Below are positions 25,052 to 36,932 of a DNA stretch of 64,000 bases, one piece after another. Source of the stretch: Opisthorchis felineus (lineage: Eukaryota > Platyhelminthes > Trematoda > Opisthorchiida > Opisthorchiidae); NCBI GenBank assembly GCA_004794785.1, contig SJOL01007097.1, positions 615,112 through 679,111 on the forward strand, written 5' to 3'. The notes below the pieces were generated by a model. That model had not been told where the DNA came from. It saw only the letters and a list, made by a program, of their open reading frames with translations, and searched no databases. The translations under genes and the position numbers were made by a program. Position 1 is the first letter of the stretch. Each line of letters opens with the position of its first letter.

Positions 25052-28050
25052 GACTTTTATGGGATGCACACTGTTCGTGAATTTAAACGAGGATGGTGCT
25101 TTTCGGCTTTTCGGCACAAACTGGCCTCACTCACAAAATGAAATGTCTACTAAATATAATTATACTTACAGCAGATGATACATTATAGAACTGCCATCAG
25201 TAAATGAACTACTGGCTTTCAGGGCTCTCGAACTAAGTCGAACGATAATTAAAACTGATGATTTTGGCAGGCAATCAACAAAATATTCTTTTTGTCGGTT
25301 GTGCAAAAAATAGACAGTCAGGCTACATGTACGACAATTCCGCAAGAAGTAAGTGTATTTGAATCAGGTTGACCTGTTTTTTGTTGAAGAAAGGTTGCAG
25401 AGCTAGTGAATCTGTCCGATTTTGGTCTCATTTGATCATTTGTTTCTAACTGTGGATATCCAGTACACTCGACATTTTAAGACTGGTTTCCAATATAAGA
25501 TCATTGGATTATTACGTAGAAGTGGCTTAATCAGTCCATAATAGCGTCACACTCGCCTTCCATGGCTACAGTTAACTATTCTGAAAAAAGAGCTGTTATA
25601 ATCATACGTTTCCACTCGATGAACAGTAGAGAAATTGCCATTGTTAGACGTGGTTCTGGTAGTTCACGTAGTTTGCTCAGAAAAATTCCGGAGAATGCAG
25701 CCACGAATGGTCTTTCCAGTGGGATGATAGACCGTTGTAGAAAAGGGCAACGTTGGGACCTCTGTAAGGTACTTGTTTTTAGCAGGTATGTTGTTTTCTG
25801 TTATCTTAATTGTGTCCGCAGTTCAAAGGAATTTTTACACGCTAACAAAATGTTTCCATTTTAGGATGCTATCTTTAATGCGGTAAAGCCATAATGGCAT
25901 TTAAAAATAATATTCCGATAAGGTTTCGGCAGGAATCCTAAAACTTATGGTTAGATATCCTCAGATAAGGTTGGAGGCTGAACCTTCTCTTTGCAGGCTG
26001 GCGTCGCCCGATTTCTGTTGAGCAGTTTGAAGATTTTCATCTGGTCGTTCCAAGTATTTAACCAAGAGTCTTCTGGGAAAATACCAAAACTAACTAATAC
26101 GAAAAGATTTAGGTGACTTCATCTTTCCATGTCTCTTATAACAGCACCAAAATTTGATTTGGTGTCGAAAATCTGGAGTACGTCTATTCAACTATTTTCC
26201 GTGAATTCATATTAATTTTACTCAAGAGTAAAACTGTTATTAAAAGTCATGGGAACATTTTAAACAGAGACAATTCAAAGCGAAAAACACTAGGCTAATG
26301 AGACTCAGTTTGTAACACTTGAAATAGCAACAGTGACGTAGAAAACATCACAAGTATGTACCTTTGTAGTGGTGGAAGTCTTTTTGAGAAACGAATGGAA
26401 GGCAAACTCGACGTTTTTCTTTGTCGGCCATCATCGACCGTCGGAGAATCAGATAACAGGCCGCCGATGTCACTGAACACTTTGTATGGAAAACCAATCT
26501 GCTGCAGTTGAAAACGTTTTAGCACTCTGGCTTTTTTTCACTCGAACCCGAAAACAGCGGTAAATTAATTTGTTTAGTATCAAAGTTTGGTGACTCAAGA
26601 GGGTCCCTGAGAAGGAACCTGGAACTCAGTCAGGATATCATCTTCCCAGAAATATGACAGTCGATTTATTTGATGAAAGACAACCTTCACCCCCTAACGC
26701 GATCGTAAACGGACCCAAGGAATAATTTACCATACTGTTGAAGGTTAAAAGCACTAAGCTCCCAAGCATCAAACCCACTGATTGTTTCTCAGACTTTCAT
26801 GAAATGCTCCATTCCCTCATTAGCTTTCTCCTCCCGGAATTGAGAATTTTGGGATGTTCGAAAAGTTTAGGGTACAATTTTGGTGGGTTTTTCGGTTAGT
26901 TAGAGTGAAACAATCACATTGGTGGGTTGTGGACGAGATATGCAAATTCTGTGCTAATGGTGTTGTCAATTTTGCAAATATTAAATTCCGGTAAAACTCC
27001 GCGATGTTAATCGACGGCTTGCATGTGGACAGGGATTTGAACAGCTGATAAGACGGCTTTTTCTATGTTTTGTCTTGTTTGCCACTGGCCGAGTGCCTTA
27101 CCAGTGGAAGATATTTGATAGTGCTACACTCCAAGGTCAACATCACTCCAGGTGTTCAGTCTCACTAGCTACCCAAAATCAGTTTTGAGGCTAGCAGTTC
27201 CATCCACATAGGAGATTCAAAGCAGGCAACTTAACACAGCAGTTCCAGGCTCTAAAACAAATACACCTTCCCACTTCATATCCCTCGCACCTCCAATACT
27301 AGAAAAAGACAACCTTATCTTTGCCCACCCTGGTAGAGAAAACCATAATGTTTCACCTGACCATACGCAAGAATTTCATTAAGTTTTGACAATGCATTTT
27401 GGGTCTGTAATCTGCGTAGGCTTTGATGACTGCATCTGCGTCCATCAGTCAGTTCGCATCCGTTGTGCGGTCGGGGCTAATGAACACTGAGCAACAGCGA
27501 GACTGTTCAACTCAAAAGTGTGAGACCATTCGGCCAATCACACAGCCTCTTGAAGGTTGACTCATAACGGTATATTCTAGTCGACCCCTTCATTTTTCGG
27601 GTGTGTATGTTTGAAACTGGACCTTTTCTTTGGAGTGACTTGGTTGTGCCCACAATCTAGACCAGTAATTCGTCGACAGTTTCCCCTTAGCCTCCATTTG
27701 CAAACACAAAGTTCCGTCTATTGACGGTAGAAAGTTAAATTTAACGATGCCGGTTTTTGAAAAACATTGATTAAGTGATTTTAACTTCATCATTTCAACA
27801 ATATAAAACAGCTTGAGGAATTGCGGAACACCTGTCAGTATCCAAGTAAAACCATCTCACCAGAGCCAAAAGTTGCACGTTAATCTAATGCTCTAACTGA
27901 GAACAAAGATTATCAACTTTTCTGTAACTCAGATACGGAAAATTCCTAATTTAATCTGGAGTGTTCTTAAATCCGTTACGCAAAACTCATCTTGTACAAA
28001 ACAGCTATGCAGGATCTTAAGGATATGTTTCAATATGCGTAACTTCACTT
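25052..28050. other. intergenic, nothing supported
   Basis: An ATG-initiated open frame of 100 codons at 25562-25864 (Arg/Ser-rich, no domain recognised) and a minus frame at 26295-26525 are the only longer frames. No repeats recognised. Confidence 0.45.
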
Positions 28051-28273
28051 GCTTAAGAACGTCATAAACGAGAGATTCAGCTGGGTTACAAGTGAGTCTC
28101 CCGTCCAGACCAAACTGGTATGCAGATGAGTGTATAAGTCAAAATTCTTGCAATTTAGGTTCAAGCTGACGGGAACTTGGGGACTGCGCCTACCTGGTGA
28201 GCCCCAAGGAGGGCGAAACCGGTTGTGGGCTGTCGCAGAGCTTTCAGCAACATCAGTAGTAGTGTGTTATGCG
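28051..28273 (+). repeat. ~300-bp hammerhead-bearing repeat, long copy
   Basis: Runs from the AAGAACGTCATAAACGAGAG word through the head (AGATTCAGCTGGGTT, GAGTCTCCCGTC, GGTATGCAGATGAGTG), the hammerhead (28188-28230) and the tail (TTTCAGCAACATCAGTAGTA, ending GTGTTATGCG). It lies immediately upstream of the RTE retrotransposon remnant in the same orientation. The 5' 80 or so bases seen in the 62869 copy are not obvious here. Confidence 0.8.
28188..28230 (+). ncRNA. hammerhead ribozyme, one core substitution
   Basis: Helix I: GCCTAC (28188-28193) with GTGGGC (28225-28230), six pairs including one wobble, extended past an internal loop by GAC (28182-28184) with GTC (28232-28234). Core box CTGGTGA (28194-28200; consensus CTGATGA, one A to G change at an invariant position). 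Stem II: GCCC (28201-28204) with GGGC (28211-28214). GAA at 28215-28217. Stem III: palindrome ACCGGT (28218-28223), cleavage-site base T at 28224. Everything but one core base is present. The 12.0-kb copy has C at the cleavage site, giving GTC. Confidence 0.75.
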
Positions 28274-28369
28274 TATTCAATTGCATTTTCGATTTTTGGG
28301 TTACCTGCCATTGTACTTGCGTGAAATTACCACACTTGTTTAGACTGACAGACGGCTGGGATGGAGTCG

Positions 28370-30645
28370 ATGCATGGCCTACGGTTGATTGGAAGTGGCT
28401 GCTTCAGTCTAGTGGTGATTATTGTCTGTTCCCGGCCAGTACGAATTTTCAGCACAAACGCTCACATCGAGTTACTTGGAGGCATCCGAATACAAGAAAA
28501 TCATGGGCTCAATTGGACCCTGTAGCTATCACTTGCCGATGGAGACTCTCAGTTAAGGATTATCGTTCCTCCTGGAGTGCGTAACTTGAATCTAATCATG
28601 TCATTTTGCAGGCCCGGTTATCACTTCGCTTTCCGTCAGCATTAAGCGTGCCGAAGCAGATCAACTCTATTCATCGACAAGTTATGATCGCTGAAGAATA
28701 TCGGGCTGATCTGGCTAGAAAGCTACTGGAAATGCAGAGTCATGCGGATGACAAAGACTGCGTAGAGGTTGAATAGGAGCGAGTTGAAGAAGCTTTTATC
28801 TTGGCTTTCAGAACTGTTTATTCAAGCCATCCGACTCGACTAAATGAACAGTTGATATCGTCGAGATCAGCAGAAAATATCAGCAAGTAGGAACTATAAT
28901 GGCTCACGCAGATCCCACAAGCACCGGATACTCAGGAGCTTGAAGAACGACAGAGGACGCTAAACGATTACGAAGGCTCAGCAGACGGATGAGGCTTTCA
29001 CAGCAGGAAACAGCAGCGCTCTATTTCAGCTGATTCGATCAGCCGGCCGGAAGAAAGCAAGTGTCATCAAAACGATGTGCAAAATGGACGCAACGACAAT
29101 TCGCTCCCTAAATCGTCGTCTTGAGCGATGGGCTGAACACTTCAGAGAACAGAGCAGGTGGTGTTCTCCAACAAACAGCTGGAGGAGCCCGAAGGGCCTG
29201 AATGGAACATCCACACTGTCAACAACAGAAATCCAGCGTGAGATGTCAATCCTACAACACAAGATGCCTAGCCCGGATGGTCTGCACCTTCTTAAAAGAA
29301 GGTGGTGAGATCCTGGTGAACAGTCTGACGACGATACTTCAGAAGATTTGTAAGGAAAACGGAATACCACTGCAGCAGAGCTCCCCGACAGTCATTCCAG
29401 TCTTCAACAAGGGCGCAAGAACGTCACGCGAAAACCATCGTGGCATCAACCCAGTATCCGTTGCATCTAAGTTGCTCTTTAGCATTATTTTGCGCAGGTT
29501 GATCGCCTATCGTGAGACGGATTCGTGAGAATTAGGCTGGGTTTCGCCCTGGCCGATGATGCATGAACCATACCTTCACCTCCAGACAAATTCTTAAACA
29601 GCTCCACTCTTTCAAACGTCCCACGTGGGTCGTTTTTCTTGATATGAAATCTGATTTTGACTCTGTCGATTGTCAGGAACTTTGGTGTTGTTTGGCGGCT
29701 AAGGGCATCCCTTTCAACTTCATATCCCTTATTAGGGCGCTGGTTGCGAACTCGCCTGGCCGGGGACGTGTAAACGGCAAGAGTTTGCATGAGTTCACTA
29801 TGCTCAGTAGTGTACACAAGGCTGCCTTCTCTCTCCTTTCCTCTTTGTTACTGATGTGCTGGTTGAAATTTCTCTGCTTGCCTCCGAAACCTTGGAGGTC
29901 GAAATGCTCACAGACACCGAATATGCGGATGACATCGGCCTCTTTTCGTTCAGATCCTTCAAGCCTGCAAATTGTAAAGTACTTCTACGAGACTGGGTGG
30001 GATCAAACTCAAAGTTCTTGCTTGCAGACAAGCCTATCAACGTGGTAGATGAATTTGTTTGCTGGGGCAGTTTTATAAGTTCATGTGGACTGGCTGGAGA
30101 TCAGATTACTTCTTGAATCGGGAAGGCCAGGACAGCTTTTGTCAACATCCGACACCTATGGTGCCTACCTGACGTCAGTTTGTCAAGAGCAGAGTTTACA
30201 CTGCGGCGATCCATACTGCTTTATGGATCAGAGATGTGACCTCTGCGTGCAGAGGACATACGAAATTTGTCGGTATTTGAACATCGGTGTCTCCGAAGCA
30301 TCGGTCAGGTCTGGCGGGAACGTCGGATTAGTAATGCCGAGGTACGTCAGATGGTCTTGGGTAGAAGGAACTCTGATGAATTGCGCGTCATAGATAATGC
30401 TGGTTAGGACGTGTACTCCGCATGCCAGAAGACCGTCTGCCTCGCAGAGCTCTTTTCGCCCAGCCTTGTGCTGAGTGGAAGTGGGCGAGAGGTGAACAGT
30501 GTATGACCTGGCAACGAAGTATGAAAGCACTAACCAGTAATCTTAGTCGGGTCGATAACTGCCGCCTCCCTGAATGGGCACCCCGGGACTCAACGCACCA
30601 ATGTTTAATGACACTGGCAAAAATGACCCGATCACGCATTGCTCG
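28370..30645 (+). pseudogene. endonuclease-reverse transcriptase pseudogene (RTE clade)
   Basis: Remnant ORF of the element above. The endonuclease tail, reverse transcriptase and C-terminal region are in the usual order, but fall in different frames: 28370-28584, 29000-29308, 29275-29528, 29563-29830, 29856-30116, then 30422-30700. The motif A aspartates (FLDMKSDFDSVD, from about 29635) and the motif C YADD (29922-29933) are kept. Between YADD and the KCKVLL-like stretch (NCKVLL here) the family normally has several dozen residues; here only about ten remain, so an internal deletion of roughly 100 nt is inferred. Family members are usually about 1000 residues and provide target-primed reverse transcription in the nucleus. 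Confidence 0.8.
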
Positions 30646-30780
30646 TGCATCAAGGCTATCGCCTTCAGTGCCTAGCTATCCAGTTCCCGAACTAACTGAA
30701 CATGCTATCACCAATGCTTGGCTGTATGTCCCGCACTTTCCCACTTCCCGGTGATCGAAACTGTAGCAGCTGGAGCCAGT

Positions 30781-30825
30781 GTACTGCTGATGAGCTCCAG
30801 TCTGGGCGAAACTCGATTCCAGTGC
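30781..30825 (+). ncRNA. hammerhead ribozyme in the 3' end of the RTE element
   Basis: Helix I: GTACTG (30781-30786) pairs with CAGTGC (30820-30825), six pairs with one wobble. Intact core box CTGATGA (30787-30793). Stem II: GCTC (30794-30797) with GGGC (30804-30807) around CAGTCT. Intact GAA (30808-30810). Stem III: ACTC / GATT (30811-30818) is self-complementary apart from one C-T mismatch. The base before the predicted cut is C (30819), in a TTC context that still fits the general NUH rule. All invariant core bases are present, so this is the copy most likely to retain activity. It lies about 135 nt after the last recognisable RTE coding sequence. Confidence 0.8.
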
Positions 30826-30850
30826 TCCTCCTGTCCGGTTTGGATAGCCA

Positions 30851-32230
30851 AAATACTTCCGCCAGAACCGGTAAGTAGTAATGTCAATACAAATTCTACG
30901 AATCTCGCATCTACGAACAATTGAGAAAAATACTTTTTACCGCATGCTTGATCCTTTAAACTACTCTTGTTTTGCGACAATTTTGGTGTAATCTACACGA
31001 AAATTCCGATTAGCTTCACTGTATTATGATCCACTTAATTGGTAGTGAGGTTCATTAAATAATGCGTTGTTTTGATCTTTGAAATCACCAAAGACACCCC
31101 ATTTTTATACCTCATGTTTATTAGTAGAAGACTTGGATAAGCGATCAATGGGCGACCCAAAACTGTCCGAAAAATTCCTTTGTCTGGTCCACTGGAAATC
31201 GGCTAACGCGGTCATATGTTGGAACAGTTAAACACAGTTCTATTCCCTTGACCTCATACTTTGTAATTATATGAATATCCAATTGCTTCTTTCAGAACCA
31301 CTGATTGTCCGAGGTCCTGTAGTTTTGGCGCCACCCGGGCTTGTTCAATCACTGAACAGTTCATCGGTTTCCCACTTGAGTGTTACGCCTACAACCAACT
31401 GCCTTTTTCACACTGCGTGCTAGCCGATAATCAGGTGTGATGTATAGCTGTGGGAACGGTCGAGCCGCCTTATGAAGTCACGCGCCCCAAGTCTTGGGGG
31501 CCTATAAACGTCGTTAAAATAGTATGTAATCAAATCATGCTACGGACTACGGTAGACTGAACGCCAACGTTGGCAACAGCGAAGTCTGTGCAGGGTTTGT
31601 GGCTTGATGTTAGCTTCCAAACCGTGCAGATGCGATCAGACAGAGGAACACTGACGGTCTCTTGGCTACCCAACTGGGACACTTCGGTTCACTTCAGTCA
31701 AGTTCTATTTATAGCACACAAAATGCATTCGGACGCCAATAGTAGAGATTTTTTTATATGAAGTTTACACTACATCCTTGCTGCTACTTAGTTATTCTAC
31801 TAAGTTCCAAAACATCGGTGTAAATGGATGACAAATCATCACCGGTTTCTGATGGAGTTTGGAGACCACGAAAAGTAAGTGTGTATAGAAAATTTCCTAC
31901 TCGGATTTGAAAAGATGCATGTGTCTGAAATTCAAAATCCAAGGTAAAGCAGATTTCATTATGTTGTTGTTAATAGGACAAATCTAACGTCAATGTTATG
32001 TACATGCGAAGTTCAGGTGCCGATACATAATTCAGGTCCCGAAAAACTAGACAGCCAAAAGTCGAAAAGTAATAAACGCAAAACCACTGATTAATGCGGG
32101 AGATGCGACTAAGCTTTTGTTTTTCACCATATGATTAACCTGTGGAAGTGAGTAATTTGCTATAATCAACTGAACTGTCCAAAGTCCACCTGGCTAGTAG
32201 CAGAATCGGAACTATCTGATCAGTTATTTC
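30851..32230. other. intergenic with a candidate first exon
   Basis: A strong donor (CCG|GTAAGT, 30871) lies directly after the RTE element. A possible first coding exon lies at 31824-31874 (separate entry). An open frame at 31570-31761 has no further support. Confidence 0.4.
31824..31874 (+). CDS. candidate first coding exon (17 codons)
   Basis: ATG at 31824 opens a 17-codon frame (MDDKSSPVSDGVWRPRK) that ends exactly at AAAA|GTAAGT (donor at 31875), phase 0. The length suits a first exon, but no downstream exon was matched and such combinations arise by chance. Confidence 0.2.
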
Positions 32231-32755
32231 CTACTCAATGGCGTGAAAGTGTCCGGATAAGTGATCAGTGTCTTCCTTAAACAACTTTATGAAGTGCAAG
32301 CTGCCATGGGCGGATGTATGTAAAGTCATAACAGTGCACACGCATGCTACCCTGTTGGGGATCACGCGGTGGTCAATATCCAAGCTGGTATTCAAGCAGG
32401 TAAAGAATGGCATCGCGGCAGACGCGACAATAGTAATCGATCTCCTGGAGATTTGAGTGAGGAAATCTGTCCGCTGGCATGCTGTAACCAGCGTTTCACA
32501 ACTTACCAGCGGACCTTTGTCGACTTCTATGAAGGTCGTGACACCTAGGTTGGAGCCACCGACCTGTCTACAAGGACTCTGGCTGGAAACCCCAATATTG
32601 ATGCCGACCTTTATTACTGTTTTCCTAGTTGGAAACTGTCTAGAAGAGCACGGCATAATGCCCGCTTCTAATCTGACGAGTGGCAGTACCGCATTTTTTT
32701 GGTGGAACTGGAATCTAACTCGCTCAGTGAGGTGATCCGGACAAGAGAAATTCAT
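32231..32755 (-). CDS. open frame of 174 codons, unknown
   Basis: The longest uninterrupted frame in the window, starting at an ATG (32753-32755). The translation has scattered Cys, no clear signal peptide, no coiled coil and no recognised domain. The plus strand is also largely open (32268-32456 and 32457-32735, separated by one stop), so coding strand cannot be decided from frames alone. Local composition is somewhat more GC-rich than the surroundings. It may be a recently inserted or decayed repeat-encoded frame. Confidence 0.3.
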   Translation of the reverse strand: MNFSCPDHLTERVRFQFHQKNAVLPLVRLEAGIMPCSSRQFPTRKTVIKVGINIGVSSQSPCRQVGGSNLGVTTFIEVDKGPLVSCETLVTACQRTDFLTQISRRSITIVASAAMPFFTCLNTSLDIDHRVIPNRVACVCTVMTLHTSAHGSLHFIKLFKEDTDHLSGHFHAIE

Positions 32756-35700
32756 GTTGAAAGCAGTGCATACGATTTACGACAACTAAAACAAATACAA
32801 CACACAGTAGCAACCCGGAAGATCGTACATTTGTTGATAACTACCCGGCTTCGAAAGTAAACGTCTCGCTCAGACACACTATCAAATGACAGCCGCTCAG
32901 TTGTTTGTGATTCGAAAAGGTAGCACTTGAAGCGCAATAATTTATACCGTTTGGTGTGTTCGATGTTTTTTGTGGTTGGTTGTTTACCAGGTGGTTGTGG
33001 ATGTGTCTGCCGAACTTGGTAGTAAGCTTGTACACTTTTCTTAACCATTTGACGGGGTATCACCAGTACGCTCATCCTCGCAGCGGTTTTCCAAATAATA
33101 CTTATTATCTTAGTAGTCGTGATGACAGTGTTCATTATAATGTGACACAAGCACAATAATATTTTCTAACTTGCGCTACCAGATCGTTCTTCTTCTCAAA
33201 GCCTCTCTTTCAGGAAACGGCCCAACTCTCGTATTGTTAGTAAAGTTAGGCTTGCCTCTAGTCAGTCTTTGAGGATATACACTTCCGTACAGCATCCTAT
33301 TACCCTCATCTAGTGCCATACACCATAAACCGACGGACAGGATTACCACATCACAATTTCTGCTTCTGGAAGTTCAAATTCTGTCATCAGGAACTCCTCG
33401 GACCCATTGTTTAAGCGAAGAGGTGTACAAACCCGGCTAGACGCAGGTTAAATTTTGCTGGTATTTGACGCATTGATCCCAATAACTCCGTGTAGGTGAG
33501 CAAAACAGACAGACGCAAAGCCAAACCTTAATGTATTTTCGTCACTTCAGCAAAACACTGCGATCGAATACCCATGAACATAGAACGCCATGGTCCCATT
33601 CGAAACCCATAAAAATGTGTTTTCTGTCAAAACAACTTTTTGATGTTTGTGTTCAATTCAAAGGAGGGAATTTTTTCAACTTATTTCAGGCTATACAACA
33701 GACAAAGTTTACCCACAAAATATCGCAAAAATGCACCACTGTACAAGAAGCCACAGGCGCTTGAGTTTACTGGACAATGCAAAAATGTACCAGCCTGTAA
33801 TTATTACCTGTACTGAACTCACCAATGGATTATTTTCTGGGTGATGATAAACGATAGGCATGGATATAAAATTTTCACTGTCCTTAACCAAGCGGTCTCA
33901 CTGCTTTGTGGTAGAACTTTCAGGTAGGTGCAATATCAATAAAAGACTATGAAACTGTACAACTAAATTGACAGTAATTTAACTTCTTCTTTTCCCAAAG
34001 AGGAACGAGTTTTAATCAGGTGTTTAAATGTAAACGCCATTTCGTCGGATAAATTAGTGTTGCTTGGCCATGGCAAGTTGCTCAGATGCCAAGTTGAGCT
34101 TCACTGCTTATCTCAGTTACACTTTCGTGATCTATAAAGCAAACAGTAGGTACATGGCCTGCCTGTAGCGCAGCACACCAGAAGAAGCACCTTAAATCGT
34201 CATGGGCACCTGGTAGTTGTATCGAACTTTCTGGTTAGATTTTAGGATACCGCACTAGAAATGCTGACAAAGTTGGATGGACCATTCAATGTCGCTTTTG
34301 CACATCGAAAAACATGTTCAAATGCAGGCACGAGAGCCAGAAGAGTGTATACTACCTAGAACATCTTAACTAGGCTAGTGTTCCGTTCTTATTGAGGCAC
34401 TGGGGTTTCTTTCAAGTCACCTCAGTTATTTTGCCCAGATATCCTCTGGGAAATCGGGCGACGTCATAACATGAGAAGACATGATGTTTCCAGTCGATTG
34501 AAACCTATGGCCAACTCAGTAACGTGATGGTAGCTCCGTTTTCCAACCACCATTTACAAGCGATGACTTCGAAGCTCACATTTTAGGAGTCAGTATGTTC
34601 CTGGCCCTTAGGTCTAAATTAGTAATACTTCCTCTCAGTAGATACGAGGTCTTGGGACAGTGTCCAGGTTGCGTAGGCACTTTTTGGATAAAGGAAAAAG
34701 TTTAACATCGGCGAGAAGTGAAGCGTTATAGGTTCTTCCGCCCGTTGTTTTCTGAAGACACTTGCCCCTCTCAGATTCCCACTGACAAGTTAGGCAACGC
34801 GTCTACTCCCCTACTCTAAAAGCCCTAGGCTTTTCAACTTTAATAAACGTAAGTGAGGTTCCTACCAAGTGCTCACTTTTCAAACTACATTTTAAGAAGC
34901 CTCAGCATAAAAAAATCCAAGTTCTTCGTCTGTAACTCAATCTGCGAACTGTTTTGGAACGTATCAAGCTGTAGTTTGTCAGTGGGTACAAAGAAACTTT
35001 GAAGCACTTGGGAGCATCACCTGAGGAAAGTACCCAAGCGCAAGCATCTTGTCGGAAAAGACCAGGCTGACTAGAAAAATACTGGGACGACAGCCGCACT
35101 TGTTATGAAACGCTTTCCCAATTATTAATAAATGGATAAGGTTTATTGAATAACGGCTGGTGCACCTGTGAATTGCACTGACTTATGCTGATTGAATTAC
35201 TCTGTCCTGATTACAACTTAAAGCCTCCCTATACCAGGCAAGTATAAAATGCTAAATAAAAGGCCATCAAACTCATGTCCTGCCAGATCACTTTGTAAAA
35301 CGAGCTGGTGATTTTGTTTTCAGACCCATCATTATGTAACTGCATTTTATATGACCAGAACAATTAGATTCTGAAAATCCAAATGTTAAAAATCACCACC
35401 TTAGCTGTATCACCTTTTTTTGGAGCTCGAATCATGCAGTCAGTCCGTCTGTCATCGCATCACTTTCCACCGTAAGAGCTAAGAGTGGTGACTAATTTTT
35501 AGGGGATTCATCGAGTCTACCCGTTGTGTGATGGGGAAATCAGAGGACGATTAATTAAACAGCTGGAACAGAGATAAAACCATGGATGACATATAACAAC
35601 GGGTTTTCCAAAGGAAGCGTATCGTTAGTCCCATTTTGTAGGAGCTTGCAAAAAAGAGGACGTTTTGACTCACAGTAGCATCTCACGTTTGTTTTCCGTT

Positions 35701-36692
35701 GTTCGAGGTCTGAATAAAGTGAGAAAGGCTTGAGTGCAAACAGATATGGTTGAGTTCATCACAAAGCAGCTGTTTGACTTTAGGGTTGTTCTTTTTTGTG
35801 TTTCGTCCGCTAGTACCTAAATAGTAACCCTCTGGGAAATTACCAGCTTGACAGCCCTCATGGGTAATCCATGCCTAGGACCCCTGTAAATGTAACTAAT
35901 TTAATTTCTTAAGGAAAATGCAGCATAAACCTCAGGGATATTCGGGAAAAAACAATTTTATTTCCCATAACTCAATACGACTTTCATCGTCGGACTCTTT
36001 ATAATGACACATTCTGTAACATATTTTGTTTGCTCCTTTCCTAAAATACACTTCATTTTTATGTTCATTTAGATAGGAACTGCTTGCATTAAATTTTGAG
36101 GGTAAAAATATCTGAACTTTTACACGAACGTTGTTTTTATCCGCCGAAGTTGTTTTTTTTTGCAGAGCGACACCACATGGAAGCTGATGTATTCATCATT
36201 CCAAGCTGTGGAAAAAGAAGAATGAGGTACAAATGTCAAATAGGTCAGTTTTTATAACTCCGTAAGATTCTGGGCTCCCTTGATGATTATGAGAAGCTTA
36301 GCTAATTCAAACTGTTGGGCCACTTACTAGGCCGTTTATTTATATATTCACTCCGTTATAACTCCACCAGGACTGCACCCTATATTCGGGAGGCTGAGGG
36401 CATCGAAGCTGTCAACCTTGTGCATGCCCGCTTATCAAACTGATATTGATGGAAGTGTACTAGGAAGCCGAGCCCATTCACTTCAAAGGTTGTGTCTGAC
36501 CTTGTGATAAGTTCATGTGTTAGTCCATTTTCTCCCGAAAACACCCAATTAGGCTAGTTGCGTTCTCCAACAGGCAGTACTTTGTATTGCTGGATACTCA
36601 AGGAGCACTACAATAGGGCAGTGATTGTGGTGTGCAGCAATCCGGCAGTCAGTTATTAATGACTGGCACAAGTTGAGCCAATGTCATTCCAT
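32756..36692. other. intergenic, nothing supported
   Basis: A minus frame of 134 codons (32752-33156) abuts the previous entry with no family resemblance. 33900-36600 has no frames above about 70 codons and no recognisable repeats. Confidence 0.5.
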
Positions 36693-36932
36693 AAGTTGTA
36701 CCGGCTTAGACACGTGAATCGTGTGCCAGTGGACCAACTCCCTCGAAATGCTCTGTTCGAAAGAACATGTAGAGGACAGAAACGAGCCAGAGTGGTCAAG
36801 AAATGAATTAGCATCATAGCGTGGAAGCCATTAACAGTAGACTTAGATGCACTAGTCAGTGACGTCTCCTTGGATGGGGATCCTCAGAAGTAACGCATCA
36901 GAGGTTGGAAACACGGACAACTGTAGCTCACC
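36693..36932 (+). pseudogene. RTE-clade retrotransposon fragment (extreme C-terminus)
   Basis: One plus-strand frame reads KLYRLRHVNRVPVDQLPRNA then LFERTCRGQKRARVVKK, stop, ISIIAWKPLTVDLDAL, and a DGDPQK, stop, RIRGWKH segment. This follows the usual RTE ending (RWLGHVxRMPxxRLPRxALF, a Lys/Arg-rich stretch, then the GWGPRD-like segment and WLE). Two in-frame stops interrupt it within 70 codons. The rest of the element is not recognisable. Confidence 0.65.

Larger units (their letters stand above)
28340..30850 (+). mobile_element. RTE-clade non-LTR retrotransposon, 5'-truncated and decayed
   Basis: Recognised from its broken polyprotein. 28370-28640: end of the apurinic-type endonuclease domain (TNFQHKRSHRVTWR..., WAQLDPVAI, CRWRLSVKDYRS). 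28990-29300: linker and RT start (LFQLIRSAGRKK, LERWAEHF). 29270-29530: GIPL..VIPVFNKGAR, NHRGI. 29563-29800: RT motif A region (FLDMKSDFDSVD). 29856-30116: motif C YADD and KVLLRDWVGSN. 30240-30645: C-terminal region (RMPEDRLPRRALFA, WAPRD). At least four frame changes and several stops, so not functional. The 3' non-coding part carries a hammerhead. The 5' part of the endonuclease is missing. Confidence 0.85.

Noticed and set aside
29535..29560. GGGCGAAACCC on the minus strand
   Set aside because: It is the complement of RTE coding sequence and has no CTGATGA box at hammerhead spacing.
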